Made by a program: the position numbers and the translations under genes. 64,000 nucleotides of DNA from Flammeovirgaceae bacterium (GTDB lineage: Bacteria; Bacteroidota; Bacteroidia; Cytophagales; Cyclobacteriaceae), in assembly GCA_016709845.1 (NCBI GenBank), contig JADJMA010000035.1, positions 1-64,000 on the forward strand, in the 5' to 3' direction. Below the pieces are notes generated by a model. That model was not told where the DNA came from and searched no databases. It was given only the letters and a program-made list of their open reading frames with translations. Position 1 is the stretch's first letter. Every line of letters begins with the position of its first letter. This document shows positions 1 to 10,629 of this stretch, one piece after another.

Positions 1-1
1 A

Positions 2-649
2 AGAACAATCAACTAAATTTTTCGCCCTATAGATATCGATTTTCTCCAGAATTTTGTTGGCTTCAGTAAACCCGTTTAAAGATTCCAATTTATTAGCAGT
101 ATCAATACTGAGAACTTCCAATTGCTTAAACTCCTTAATACCTAAAAGGCTTATAATTGACGTCTTATATAAGGTGAGGAACTTTAATTTTGTAAACGTT
201 TCAATGGCATATAAATCATCTTCTTTATAATTGTCTAACCACAGCCAAAAAAGCTTAGTACATTCTTTCAGGTTCAAAATATTTTTAGAATACTGACTTC
301 CATAGACTTCTAAATTGGGGAATCTTCCAAAATCCAAGGTCGTGCTAATTTTTTCAATACCTAATACTCGAAGGTTCGTTAGAGCATACAATGGTGTTAA
401 ATCAAAATTCTCGTTTCCAACTATATATACACCCTCAATAAAATTGAGTTCATTAAGAAAATCCAAATTTTGAACATTGTAATATGACGGAATAATTCTA
501 ACCCCTCTTATAGAATTTTTCTTTATAAATGATTTTAATTCATTTTCATTATGATTATCAACTATTAAGGTATCGCCTAAAATTGAATTGAGCCCTTTCT
601 TTTCTCTAAATAAACTAAACCCATCTTTATTATAAATTGGATGATTCAT
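2..649 (-). CDS. Leucine-rich-repeat-like protein, C-terminus cut by window edge
   Basis: Reading minus from an ATG at 649-647 gives 216 codons without a stop up to the window edge, so the gene continues outside. The protein begins MNHPIYNKDGFSLFREKKGL and has no signal peptide or membrane segment. From about residue 70 it shows spaced leucine-rich units (for example LDFLNELNFIEGVYIVG, LTPLYALTNLRVLGI, LYAIETFTKLKFLTLY, LLGIKEFKQLEVLSI), each about 20-25 residues, typical of cytoplasmic bacterial leucine-rich-repeat proteins that serve as interaction scaffolds. The partner cannot be inferred. It is separated from the downstream sulfatase by about 200 bases with hairpins. Reading-frame integrity supports a real gene; the family assignment is by pattern only. 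Confidence 0.7.
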   Translation of the reverse strand, partial: MNHPIYNKDGFSLFREKKGLNSILGDTLIVDNHNENELKSFIKKNSIRGVRIIPSYYNVQNLDFLNELNFIEGVYIVGNENFDLTPLYALTNLRVLGIEKISTTLDFGRFPNLEVYGSQYSKNILNLKECTKLFWLWLDNYKEDDLYAIETFTKLKFLTLYKTSIISLLGIKEFKQLEVLSIDTANKLESLNGFTEANKILEKIDIYRAKNLVDCS

Positions 650-710
650 TGCTAATTATTTTGAACTTATAAGTTATAAATATTCAAACTAATCAAATCC
701 TGTCGCCTTT

Positions 711-803
711 GCCGGTGTTCTTCACCGGCATACAACAACTATTTAGTATTTAATACGCTTGTTGGTGAATCTTCCAGCTATGCCAACACGCAACACCAAC
801 AAG
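711..803. repeat. Two hairpins in the LRR-sulfatase intergenic region
   Basis: Positions 711-717 (GCCGGTG) pair perfectly with 723-729 (CACCGGC) around a 5-base loop. Further on, 758-767 (CTTGTTGGTG) is a perfect inverted repeat of 794-803 (CACCAACAAG) with a 26-base spacer. Neither is followed by a T-tract, so they are not standard terminators. They resemble small palindromic repeat elements, but whether they recur in the genome cannot be seen here. Confidence 0.5.
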
Positions 804-855
804 GGCAGTGTTCAAATCTAAATAATGGATTTTAACAATCAGAGTTAAGTTTTCC

Positions 856-2481
856 CTACTTCTGAATCTGGTCAATGTATTTTTGATCCAATTCATTTGA
901 GTCTTTATACTTAGTTCTTAATCCTGCCAACTTTGTCTTAAGCATTTTAACCGTCTCCGCATAGGAAGGATCATTATATACATTCTTCATTTCCTGCGGA
1001 TCATTTTTTCGATCATACAATTCCCACTCATCTACATCGTAATAAAAGTGAATCAACTTGTAATTTTTGGTCACCACGCCATAATGTCTTTTTACTGCAT
1101 GTTCAGCCGGATATTCATAGTAATGATAGTACACGGCATCGCGTTTCCACTCAGTAGCGTTACCAGTAAGCAGGGGCATCAAACTTTCACCCTGCATATC
1201 GGCAGGAGCCGAAATTTGTGCAGCCTCTAAAAAAGTTTGTGCAAAATCCAGGTTCTGCACCATCTCATCATTGGTGGTGCCCGGTGTAATCTTATTTGGC
1301 CATCGTATCAAGAGCGGAGTTTTAAAAGATTCATCATAGATAAACCGCTTGTCGAACCAGCCGTGTTCACCCAAATAAAATCCCTGGTCGGATGTATAAA
1401 TCACCATGGTGTTTTCGGCTAAACCGCTTTCATCAAGATAATCCAGCATGCGCCCCACGTTGTCGTCAATAGAAGAAATAGTACCTAGGTAGTCCTGCAT
1501 GTAGCGTTGGTATTTCCACTTCATTTTTTCAACATCTGTCATGCCAGGCCAGTTGGCTTTAAAAAATGTATTTATGGAATCCAGCACCGGATCGTACAAA
1601 GCGCGTTGTTCCGCATTGGCGCGGTCATAAGTTTCGTAAAAACTATTTTTAAATTCGGGAACAACGGGCTGCACATTACCCATGCTTACCAACGTTTCAG
1701 GCCGAATCTTACTGTCATGACTGTACATCATGTGCAGCAGTATGTTCATCTCAGCGGTTTTAGCTGCAGTACCTCTATTTTTATAATCATCAAACAGCGA
1801 TGCCGGCTCAGGAAAAGTCTTCTTTGTAAACTCTTTAAACTTATCCGGTCGTGGCCACCATGGCCGATGTGGTGCCTTATGCAGGTACATCAACATAAAC
1901 GGTTTATCTTTTGGGCGTTTTTTGTCTAACCAATCGATAGCAAAGTCGGTGATAAGGTCCGTTACATAACCCGTAATAGTTGTATCACCTTTCTTGGTAA
2001 TAAAGTCAGGGTTAATATAATTTCCTTGTCCAGGCAAAATCATAAATTCATCTACCCCTTTCGGGTTATTACCAAAATGTAGTTTACCAAACATAGCCGT
2101 GGCGTACCCTGCCTGCTGAAACAGCTGTGGAAAAGTGATTTGCGTAGTATCAAAAGGCATGATATTATCAATCTTGCCATTTAAATGAGAATGTTTTCCC
2201 GTAAGGATAACGGCCCGCGATGGGGCACAAATAGAATTAGTAACACAGGCATTTGTAAAAAGTATGCCCTCTTTCGCAATCCGATCAATATTGGGCGTTT
2301 GAATCAACCGATTGTCATAAGCACTTATTGCCTGATAGGCATGATCATCAGACATGATAAAGAGAATATTGGGTCGAGTAGAATCATTCTTTTCCGAACA
2401 AGAGCAGAGAGTTAAAAATAGGAGCGCTATGAAACCTAAATTAAAGAGCGCTACCCGCGATGTATTGCTTGCTCGTGACAT
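856..2481 (-). CDS. Secreted sulfatase (formylglycine-dependent, family S1)
   Basis: This 541-residue protein belongs to the sulfatase branch of the alkaline phosphatase superfamily and should hydrolyse sulfate esters, probably on a sulfated glycan. The signature C-A-P-S-R at residues 85-89 carries the cysteine that is converted to formylglycine, and the Ca-binding aspartate pair is at 45-46 (MSDDH). Further conserved blocks are GKLHFGNN, KAPHRPWWPRPDKF and TSDQGFYLGEHGW. The N-terminus is hydrophobic and ends in LTLCSC, a lipobox-like site, so the protein is probably an exported lipoprotein. It needs a formylglycine-generating enzyme, not seen in this window. The substrate subclass is not determinable from sequence reading alone. 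The next gene upstream on the same strand is a phosphatase of the same superfamily. Confidence 0.92.
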   Translation of the reverse strand: MSRASNTSRVALFNLGFIALLFLTLCSCSEKNDSTRPNILFIMSDDHAYQAISAYDNRLIQTPNIDRIAKEGILFTNACVTNSICAPSRAVILTGKHSHLNGKIDNIMPFDTTQITFPQLFQQAGYATAMFGKLHFGNNPKGVDEFMILPGQGNYINPDFITKKGDTTITGYVTDLITDFAIDWLDKKRPKDKPFMLMYLHKAPHRPWWPRPDKFKEFTKKTFPEPASLFDDYKNRGTAAKTAEMNILLHMMYSHDSKIRPETLVSMGNVQPVVPEFKNSFYETYDRANAEQRALYDPVLDSINTFFKANWPGMTDVEKMKWKYQRYMQDYLGTISSIDDNVGRMLDYLDESGLAENTMVIYTSDQGFYLGEHGWFDKRFIYDESFKTPLLIRWPNKITPGTTNDEMVQNLDFAQTFLEAAQISAPADMQGESLMPLLTGNATEWKRDAVYYHYYEYPAEHAVKRHYGVVTKNYKLIHFYYDVDEWELYDRKNDPQEMKNVYNDPSYAETVKMLKTKLAGLRTKYKDSNELDQKYIDQIQK

Positions 2482-2758
2482 ATTAATGTTGTTTTATAAT
2501 TCTTGCGAAGAAAAGGATTTTTTTGCTGTCAGCTCTTCCGACCTGACGAGTTCAAATCTAAAGTAAGACTTTTATAGATTATTTGAAGCTCTGCCACAAA
2601 AACAAGACCTTTCAAAACTTAACAAACGGATACAATGCTTGAAATGACAGGTCCTGAAAAACCTAAAACATCAGTTGGAAGACCGAACATTACATCAAAC
2701 ATCTTTAAACGACAATAAAAAGTCAGGGAAAACCTCCCCCACGTTTAGAAAAAGTACC

Positions 2759-4401
2759 TCAATCCAAAATCTCCGTAATTGGTTGACCTGTGCAGCCACT
2801 CGGAAATTTAATTTTAACAACACCGAAAGCGTAGGCGCCAGATCGGTAATCGTATGAAATTGCGATGAGCTTCCATGTTTAATACCCGCTCCATAAAATA
2901 AGACTGGAACATGGGTATCATAACTATAGCCGGAGCCATGCGTGGTACCTGTTATCCTACCCGCTGGAATCCAGCCGGGCTCCAAAACATACGCAATATC
3001 GCCCGAACGCTTAGGATGAAACCCGCGAACTACTTTTCCCACGCATCCCCACTTCATCCGAATTGGCTTGACGAAGCGTGGTGGCATGAAACACTTGTGC
3101 AACTCCTTCGGTGTTGAGCAAAAATTTCGAAATCAGTTCGGTCGCCACAAATAAGTCAATACCTGAAGCTTTGGGGTCACCGTCAAAAACCTGGTGATTA
3201 ATAAATATCTGCTCGCCTGTAAACTCCTCCACGATAGTCTTGCCCGGAAAATATTTTTGCAGATGTTCATTCAATTTATTTTTTACCACAGCATAGTCGA
3301 AATAACCCGCAGGAATATGATTATCCTTTAAATATTGAGGCACTTCTGATACGGCATGATCGGCTGTTAAAAAAACAGTATAGGCACCCTTGCCAACCTC
3401 TTTATCAAGAAAATTGAATAAATCTTCGAGGGACTTATCTAATCGCAAGTAGGTATCCTCCACTTCCACGGAATTAGGCCCCATGGCATGACCAATGATA
3501 TCGGTACTTGAAAATGAAACGGTCAGAAAATCGGTGATCGCATCTTTACCCATGCCTTCGCCCAATACAGTGGCCTTCGCAAAGTCAGCGACTAAATTAT
3601 TTCCCCAAGGTGTCATGGTTAACAGGCCATACATGCCCATTTTCTTTCTAAGCTCAGTCAGGTTATAAGGAAAAGTAGGTGTTGTTTTTCCAACCCACTT
3701 ACCCTCATAAGGCGAATCATCCGGTCCGGACTCTGTGTATTGATTAATGGGCAACAACGTATTCCATTCCTGATTTAGATAGGTGTCGGGTAATTTTCGC
3801 ACATTGAATTTTACAACCCATTCAGGTAATTGTTGCTTATAAAACGTACTGGTCATCATGGAGCCCGTTTTACTATCATACCAATAGGCGCCATCGGCCA
3901 TGTGGCCACTGGGCAATACCGCGCCACGATCTTTTACCGACACACCAATAACTTTTGCTTGCTTTTGTGTTGCCTGTTTTAATTCATCGGTTATGGTGGT
4001 CGATAATAACCGCATGGGAGATACTTTCCTCCCTCATCGGTACCTACTGGTTTTTGGGTGCTGTCGCCAACACAGTTTACTTCCTTTTTAAGATTGCGAT
4101 CATACCAATCGTTGGATATTATACCATGGGTAGCCGGTGTTGTTCCTGTATAAATAGAGGCATGACCTGGTCCTGTGAAAGTAGGCACATAATTGTAATG
4201 TGCATTTTTCAACATGAATCCTTGGTTCATCAATCGCTTAAAACCCTGCTCACCAAACTTACTTTCAAATCGATAGAGGTACTCCTGACGCATCTGATCA
4301 ACCACAATACCGACTATCAGTTTAGGCTTTTGTTGCGCAAATACGGGTTGAAGTATGAACCCTAAAACAACAAAACTTATAATTTTTTTCATAACTATCA
4401 T
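2759..4401 (-). CDS. pafA: PafA-type alkaline phosphatase, broken by three frameshifts
   Basis: The three minus-strand pieces 4401-3991, 4015-3011 and 3102-2759 join into one protein of about 547 residues, the usual PafA length (about 546). A signal peptide (MKKIISFVVLGFILQPVFAQ) starts at the second Met. Catalytic features are intact: metal-binding D in IVVDQM, nucleophile Thr in PTFTGPGHASIYTG, Asn in IISNDWYD, the Lys/Arg pair in VSVKDRGAV, and metal ligands in TADHAV and HGSGYSYDTHVP. The indels lie near 4020 (one base missing), near 3034-3050 (one extra) and near 2804-2806 (one T missing). After the last correction the frame ends GCTGQPITEILD with a stop at 2759. Periplasmic phosphate scavenging is the known role. 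The pattern suggests sequencing error, although gene decay cannot be excluded. Confidence 0.85.
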
Positions 4402-4482
4402 TAATTGTTAAAGTAAGACAAATCTTAAATAATAACTATTACTGTTAAATGTGATCGGTGTATTAAATAATTAAATGGCAAT

Positions 4483-7097
4483 CTAATGACTTGAGCAATA
4501 AATACCCTCATACTCCTCTTCCTCTAACGCCTGCCTGCGCACCAACTTACCATCCTGATTATAATAAATAACAACGTATATATCGGCCTCTTCAACCGTT
4601 TTCTCGGTAAAGTAAAAAGGAATTTCAGAGGTGCCCAGATTGATTATTTCATGAAAAGTGGGCGGAATGATCAGTCCTTTCTTATTACTGATAACCCCAT
4701 AATAATTTTCGCGGTGCACACGTACAATGTTTTCGTCTGAACTTTGGATCCAACTAAAATCTTTAATCCGATCGAGAATAACTTCTTCCGTACGAAAGTT
4801 CAGTAATATCCACTGCGCATTTTTTTTTACCCATATTACCGATTCGGCCCATGGAACCACCTCAGCAAATTCAAAGTCCGTTACGGGTTTGGTATCCCAG
4901 CCAATAAGTCCGTAAAATCCATCTTTAAATGCAATGAGATGTTCTTTATCAAGCATAGTAACATTTCGCTCGTACACCGGCTTAATAAATTTGCGGGTAT
5001 CCAAATCAAAGAGTCCAAAATTCTTGTTTCTTTAATAAAGAAATCTGTCCACTGGAATTCAGAATCATGGCGTCCATTTCAACAGGCACAAGTTCTTTCC
5101 CGTTTCGGGCGAGTAAGCCCTTCTTACTTCCTTTGGTTGCCATAAAAAAATCAGAGCGAATGGATTCCGTTAATTCAAAATCCGTAGTAAATAAAATATC
5201 GCCACTGGCAAGATTAAATACGGTACGCTTGTTTTTGTTTTCGGTATAAAAAAATTGAACCGAATCGCGGGAATTAATAAATGTAATTTTTGAATCCGCT
5301 GATAAGTCGATAACTCTATTGGCTGACAAATGAACTTTTGTTTCAAAGTTTGATTTTACAAAAGCTAAACTGCGATCGAACCAAATGGTATCGGCCTGCA
5401 TAGCGACCATTTTTTTTGCCCGAATACTATATAATTGTAATTGTCCTTCTCTTCGCAACACCAGCCAATCGCGGTGGTAATAAACCTGATGCCACGATTG
5501 ATTTTCTAACTCAGGTGCCAACCCTCGAACAATAGTTCCGGAAGCGCGCTTTTCCAGAAGACCAAAAGATGTTTTAGTTAACGTTTGGCGATCTAACGGA
5601 ACCGTGTAAACAAGATCAGAAGTAATTATTCCTTCCAGCGAACCATTTCTTACCAACAACAAGCCCTTACTCAAGGCTTGCACATCATCAAAAACCAAAT
5701 CCTCGTTTAACTCAACACCATTCGCTAACATCGCCAATTGATTGGTTGTTGCCAATTTCTTTTTCCCGCCTTGCGTAAATACAATTACACCTTCAATCTC
5801 TTTAACATCACTTAGTTCAGTTAGCGGCAACAATCTTCCCATAAGTGTGAACAGACTCCAGGTGTCTGCTTTTTTGCTGCGATGAAGTTATTTCCCACCA
5901 CTTTAAAATCATCATAGCAAGCGGAAATAATCAATGTCCCAGACTTATGCATCAGTTGCTTGCACCCTTCATGCTCAGCAATTAAAAATCCCCACCCAAT
6001 GTTGGTTACTTCCGTGCCCGCATCCAGTAACTTAGAGCCATTCCGGCTAAAGACCCCAGCTTTAAAAATCAGAATATCATTCTTTACCGGTCCACACTTA
6101 TATTCTTCTTCTATTTCTTCGAAGCGGGGCGGTAACACCTCTTCCCCATCCTGATCCATAAATCCGTACAGACCATTCTTATAAAAAGGAATCCAAAATT
6201 TAGTGCCAAGATTAATTACCTGAAGCAATGAATCAGATTCGATGGAAGCCGGAATCTTTTCATCTGTTTCCTTAAATAAATGATATAAAATATCCCGGGC
6301 ATTTTTGGCATATTCACCTTGCGGGTATTCTTTCAGGTATTGAAAGAAAGTCTCCGGTTCACCATTGGCAGTCATTAATTGAAAAATTTCCCTTTGAACT
6401 TCCATTCTGTATGGACTAGAAGGGTACTGTTCAAAAAAAAGTTTATAGCTACTCAATTTCTTGTCACTGGTTTTGTCCTCAAATAGCAATTTTTCATATC
6501 GCTTCTTTGCCTCCTGCGCACGGTGCGACTGAGGATATTTCTGAAAATAGGCTTCATAGACTGTGTACGTATTTATTTTTAACGCGTCCAGAAAGGCTAC
6601 CTCATCGCGCAATTCAATGGCACTACTTTGTTGCTTGGCACCGGGAAAGGAAAGATTAACCGGTTGTAAGATTCTTCGGTATTGAAGTGCTTGGCCCGTT
6701 CAAAAGCAGCACTATCGATTCGATCATGTTGATTTACCAGCAGCAGACTATCTATTGGAAATCGGGCTACCCGTTCGCGATCGCGGGTGTTTAACAATTC
6801 AAATAAGTTTTCGGATTTGAGAATATACTTATAGGAAGAATCGATCTGGAGTTGGGGATTGCCGGCCGTTAGAAACCATAAGGACATAACATAGTTGGCC
6901 TCGAGGTTTGCGGTGTCCTTGCGTAGTGATTTTTTTAGTGTACTTAATGATCTTTCCCACTTCCCGGACTGAAGACGGTTTAACGCGTTACGTTCGGTAT
7001 TGAGTTGTGCCGCCAGCGGATGAAAATGCAAAAACAAAGAGACTATAAATAATAGTCTGGCTGCTTTAAAAAAATGCTTACTGAGCGTAGAAGTCAT
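4483..7097 (-). CDS. Secreted WG-repeat protein, broken by three frameshifts
   Basis: Pieces 7097-6597, 6612-5821, 5842-5006 and 5004-4483 are consecutive on minus and form one protein of roughly 870 residues. I start at the ATG at 7097, which opens a signal peptide (STLSKHFFKAARLLFIVSLF then HFHPLAAQ) better than the TTG at 7148. The first third is helical and repeat-like (TPR or tetratricopeptide-like, with YFQKYPQSHRAQEAKKRYEKL). The remainder contains WG-type beta repeats such as FYKNGLYGFMDQDGEEVLPP, FGLFDLDTRKFI, KDGFYGLIGWDTKPVTDFEF and ENYYGVISNKKGLIIPP. WG-repeat proteins are usually cell-surface or periplasmic and of unknown function. Indels are near 6645, 5870-5875 (T-run) and 5017-5026. 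It lies 81 bases upstream of pafA on the same strand. Confidence 0.75.
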
Positions 7098-7374
7098 CAC
7101 CCCCAAAGTAACAAAAAAACCATATAGCCAACCATATCTCAAGCGCAATCACAACCAACCAAGCCTTGCCTATAGGTAAAACGAAGGAAATCGAATTGTA
7201 TTCTCTTAATCCCAAAATTGGTTGACGAATACTGACGCTACTGTCAGGATTGTCAGGACAAGTTTTTCATATAAGGCAATTAAAGGGTTACGAACATCAC
7301 AAATAATACATAACGGAACAAATAGTATTATTTTTACGGCTAACATCCTATCCTTTACTCCCAACCCTAAAGAT

Positions 7375-8178
7375 TTGAGATATTTTTTTCACATAGGTTT
7401 TGACGGTCATCTGTATCGAGGCTGGCAGCGGCAAGCACAGGTAAATAGTGTGCAGCAGGTAGTGGAGACCGTTTTAAGCGAGATGCTGAAGGAACCGATA
7501 ACCGTTATGGGGTGTGGCCGTACCGATGCCCAGGTTCACGCCAGTCAATTCTTTTTTCATTTGGATGTTAGAAATACCTGGGATTATGATTTGGTATTTC
7601 GATTAAACAAGATGTTGCCCGATGACATTGCCATTTATGAGATCATTCCGGTAGAGGAGAACCAGCACGCACGCTTCGATGCAATACAAAGAAGGTACGA
7701 CTATTTCATCCATACTTATAAGGACCCGCATCTTAACAGCATTAGTACCTGGTATCCTGAAAGAAATCTAAAGCTGGATTTGATGAAGAAAGCCGTTGAT
7801 CTTCTTACTAAATACAATGACTTTCGTGCCTTCTGCAAATCTCCCGATACCTACCTGCATACTATTTGTAAAGTGAGTTCGGCTACTTTATTTACCAATG
7901 CGCATGGAGACCGGCTTCGGTTTCAAATTTCTGCCGATCGTTTTTTAGGTCGCATGATTCGTCTGATTGTTGGCAAACTGATTAAACTGGGTAAAGGCGA
8001 ACTTAGCCTGGATGAATTTGAGAGTTACCTGATTACCAAACAACCTCCGATTATTCTGGAAGTGGCCCATCCGCAAGGTTTGTTTCTTTCAAAAGTTACA
8101 TACCCTTATTTGGACATTCCCACGCGAACCGCTCTTACCGCGATTGGTAATCCGGAAGATCGGTGGCAACTTGTGTAA
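7375..8178 (+). CDS. truA: tRNA pseudouridine(38-40) synthase TruA
   Basis: TruA isomerises U38-U40 in tRNA anticodon arms. The open frame extends upstream to 7222, but a TTG at 7375 gives MRYFFHIGFDGHLYRGWQRQ, the normal TruA N-terminus, and a 267-residue product like E. coli TruA (270). The catalytic motif CGRTDAQVHA places the nucleophile Asp at residue 51. The conserved blocks RFDAIQRRYDYFIH, FRAFCKSPDTYLHT and ISADRFLGRMIRLIVGKLI are present. It is divergent from the WG-repeat gene and ends 6 bases from the DUF4421 gene on the opposite strand, with no room for a separate terminator. Confidence 0.93.
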   Translation: MRYFFHIGFDGHLYRGWQRQAQVNSVQQVVETVLSEMLKEPITVMGCGRTDAQVHASQFFFHLDVRNTWDYDLVFRLNKMLPDDIAIYEIIPVEENQHARFDAIQRRYDYFIHTYKDPHLNSISTWYPERNLKLDLMKKAVDLLTKYNDFRAFCKSPDTYLHTICKVSSATLFTNAHGDRLRFQISADRFLGRMIRLIVGKLIKLGKGELSLDEFESYLITKQPPIILEVAHPQGLFLSKVTYPYLDIPTRTALTAIGNPEDRWQLV

Positions 8179-8184
8179 ATGAAT

Positions 8185-9204
8185 TTATTTAGGGATGTAG
8201 TCTGTCGCTCGTTTCTTTAAAATTCCTACTTCGCGAAAACGATAGCCAACCATTAATTTGAATGTATAATTTGCATTGGCAAATTGAACCTCCTCAAAGT
8301 GAATATTTCTGGACTGCGTTATAAAACTCATCCCACCAAAAATCCGATCACCATTATACCCGAGCGCTACGCGAACATCAGCAAATGTATTAATTGAAAT
8401 ATCATATCGTGCGTTTCCATCCTTTCCAGTATCCATCAACCAATAATGGGCGGGGCCGATAGAAAGCACGCCATTAAGAAAAAAAGATTTATAGATGAGC
8501 GTATACGTATATCCGGGTGCAACACTTAGGGCTGTATATCGAAATTGACGAAAGTTAGGTGTGGATGCACTTGAGGCTAAATTGACAGACGGCAACACAG
8601 CCGAATCTGCCTGAAGTCGAAACGTATTAACCGTGCCTGTAACAATAAAGGAGCCTGCACTTTTTAGTTGTCGTTCCGAATAATTATAAGATGCCTTCAA
8701 GGAGAATTTTTCCTTATTCAGCGAATACAATACGTTCATCCCGGTGTTTCTCAATTCTATGTCAGATCGTTTAATGAATGCATCAGGTGATGACGGGCCT
8801 TGATTCGGATTTGCGACATAAAATCCTGAGTATTTTTGCGTATACAAATCCACACCCCAATTCTTGCCGAGAAAATTTGACTGAAGGTCGCGAACATCGG
8901 AAGCTCCATAGGTATTGGTGCTCCGATCGTCAATAGGTACCGCAAAAGTAAGTTCAACACCCACTTCAAATAAATACATTCCCACGCCTGCGTTAAATGA
9001 ACTATTGGGTTTATAATTCAATTTTCCAATTTGATCTTCTTTATTGTCAACTTCGAAGGACTGCTGACGCTTTTTCAATACAGGCCACAAAAAAAATTTA
9101 TCAGGAAAGGATTGTCTGTATTCGTTTTGTAAAGAATCGGTCTGAGCCTGTAACTGAGGAAGGTAAGTACCACAGAAAATCAATAGAGCTATGACCCTAA
9201 GCAT
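8185..9204 (-). CDS. DUF4421-type outer-membrane beta-barrel protein
   Basis: The 339-residue protein has a signal peptide ending LQAQ and then alternating amphipathic beta strands (LNYKPNSSFNAGVGMYLFEV, GVDLYTQKYSGFYVANPN, FSLKASYNYSERQLKSAGSF, YTFKLMVGYRFREVG), the pattern of the Bacteroidota family DUF4421. The function of that family is unknown. It lies 4 bases downstream of hslU on the same strand and could be cotranscribed with lon and hslU, although the roles do not obviously match. Length and frame are intact. Confidence 0.8.
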   Translation of the reverse strand: MLRVIALLIFCGTYLPQLQAQTDSLQNEYRQSFPDKFFLWPVLKKRQQSFEVDNKEDQIGKLNYKPNSSFNAGVGMYLFEVGVELTFAVPIDDRSTNTYGASDVRDLQSNFLGKNWGVDLYTQKYSGFYVANPNQGPSSPDAFIKRSDIELRNTGMNVLYSLNKEKFSLKASYNYSERQLKSAGSFIVTGTVNTFRLQADSAVLPSVNLASSASTPNFRQFRYTALSVAPGYTYTLIYKSFFLNGVLSIGPAHYWLMDTGKDGNARYDISINTFADVRVALGYNGDRIFGGMSFITQSRNIHFEEVQFANANYTFKLMVGYRFREVGILKKRATDYIPK

Positions 9205-9208
9205 GGAT

Positions 9209-10606
9209 TTACAAAATATATTCGCTCAGATCTTTGTTGGCAACCAGTCCCTTAAGTTTTTCGATCACCATTTCGCGGGTTATCTCTATTTGTGAATTCG
9301 CAAATATTTTGTCCGGTACATCATAAAGAAATTCATTGAGTAACCGACTCATGACCGTTTGTAATCTCCGGGCCCCAATATTTTCCATCTCTAAATTAAA
9401 TTCAAAGGCAGCCTTTGCAATTTCATCAATAGCCGCTTCTTGAAATGACACTGTAACTCCTTCCGCATCAAAAAGTGCCTGATATTGTTTTGTTAATGCA
9501 TTCTTAGGCTCTTTTAAAATACGCACAAAATCTTCCTTGGTGAGATTCGTCAGCTCTACGCGAATCGGAAACCTTCCTTGTAGCTCTGGAATAAGATCAG
9601 ATGGTTTAGCCGTATGGAAAGCGCCTGCCGCCACAAACAAAACATGATCAGTTTTTATAACACCATACTTAGTATTTACGGTGCTGCCTTCTACTATCGG
9701 AAGCAAATCGCGCTGCACACCTTCCCGGCTAACATCGGGGCCTGATCCACCCTTCTTTCCAGAACCTGAAGCAATCTTATCAATCTCATCAATAAAAATA
9801 ATTCCGGCATCCTCCGCCTTTCTGATCGCCTCTTCCTTCACCTCATCCATATCAACAAGTTTGGCTGCTTCTTCCTCTAACAAAAATTTGCGTGCCTCAC
9901 CCACCGTCACTTTTCTTTTCTTCGCCTTCTTGGGCATCATCCCGCTTAACATCTCTTGAAGATTCATCATAGAAACGTCATCCATCATGCCAGCGCCAAT
10001 CATACCCACTCCCGGGCCGCTATTTTGCTTAAGATGAGTGTCGATCTTGCGATCTTCCGGCTCACCATTTTTTATCTTCTCACGAAATAAATTACGGGTG
10101 CGCTCATTCAATTCAATATCTGACGCGGGTGCACCATTCGATTCTTCCGTTGTAACAGGAAAACCGGCAGTCTTTGATCGCATAGGTGGAATCAACGCAT
10201 CGAGAATAATTTCTTCCACTGCCTGTGCTGCCTTCTCCTGAACTTCTTCTTTCTTACGTGCCTTCACCATATTCACCGACTGCTCAACCAGATCGCGTAC
10301 CATACTCTCGACATCGCGCCCCACATACCCGACCTCCGTAAATTTTGAAGCCTCGACTTTTACAAAGGGTGCGTCTGCAATTTTTGCAAGCCTGCGGGCG
10401 ATCTCCGTTTTACCCACACCGGTTGCACCAATCATGAGAATATTATTCGGCACAATTTCACTTTGAATGTCGGAGGTAACATTCATTCTCCGCCACCGGT
10501 TACGCAGGGCAATGGCCACATTGCGTTTCGCTTCATGCTGGCCAATGATATATTTGTCGAGTTCCTTAACAATTTGTTGTGGAGTAAGAAAATTTGCTGA
10601 TAGCAT
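9209..10606 (-). CDS. hslU: HslU, ATPase subunit of the HslUV protease
   Basis: HslU is the AAA+ unfoldase that feeds substrates to the HslV peptidase. The 465-residue protein starts LTPQQIVKELDKYIIGQHEAKRNVAIALRNRWRR, has Walker A GATGVGKT at residues 60-67, the pore-loop GYVGRD motif, Walker B FIDEIDKIA, the sensor region ELQGRFPIRVEL and ends LSEYIL, the C-terminal tail that activates HslV. The intermediate domain is recognisable by the low-complexity methionine-rich stretch around 200-220. It sits 23 bases downstream of lon, forming a proteolysis pair. HslV is not in the window. Confidence 0.97.
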   Translation of the reverse strand: MLSANFLTPQQIVKELDKYIIGQHEAKRNVAIALRNRWRRMNVTSDIQSEIVPNNILMIGATGVGKTEIARRLAKIADAPFVKVEASKFTEVGYVGRDVESMVRDLVEQSVNMVKARKKEEVQEKAAQAVEEIILDALIPPMRSKTAGFPVTTEESNGAPASDIELNERTRNLFREKIKNGEPEDRKIDTHLKQNSGPGVGMIGAGMMDDVSMMNLQEMLSGMMPKKAKKRKVTVGEARKFLLEEEAAKLVDMDEVKEEAIRKAEDAGIIFIDEIDKIASGSGKKGGSGPDVSREGVQRDLLPIVEGSTVNTKYGVIKTDHVLFVAAGAFHTAKPSDLIPELQGRFPIRVELTNLTKEDFVRILKEPKNALTKQYQALFDAEGVTVSFQEAAIDEIAKAAFEFNLEMENIGARRLQTVMSRLLNEFLYDVPDKIFANSQIEITREMVIEKLKGLVANKDLSEYIL

Positions 10607-10629
10607 GTCTGTTGTTTAAAAATGAAAGT

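Noticed and set aside
711..803. Integron attC site
   Set aside because: The inverted repeats lack the R/L core motifs, and no integrase is present in the window.
1507..1929. Plus-strand 140-codon frame over the sulfatase
   Set aside because: It is a shadow of the conserved sulfatase frame on minus and shows no family features.
7222..7374. Upstream extension of truA to 7222
   Set aside because: The extra 51 residues resemble no TruA N-terminus; the TTG at 7375 restores the family start.
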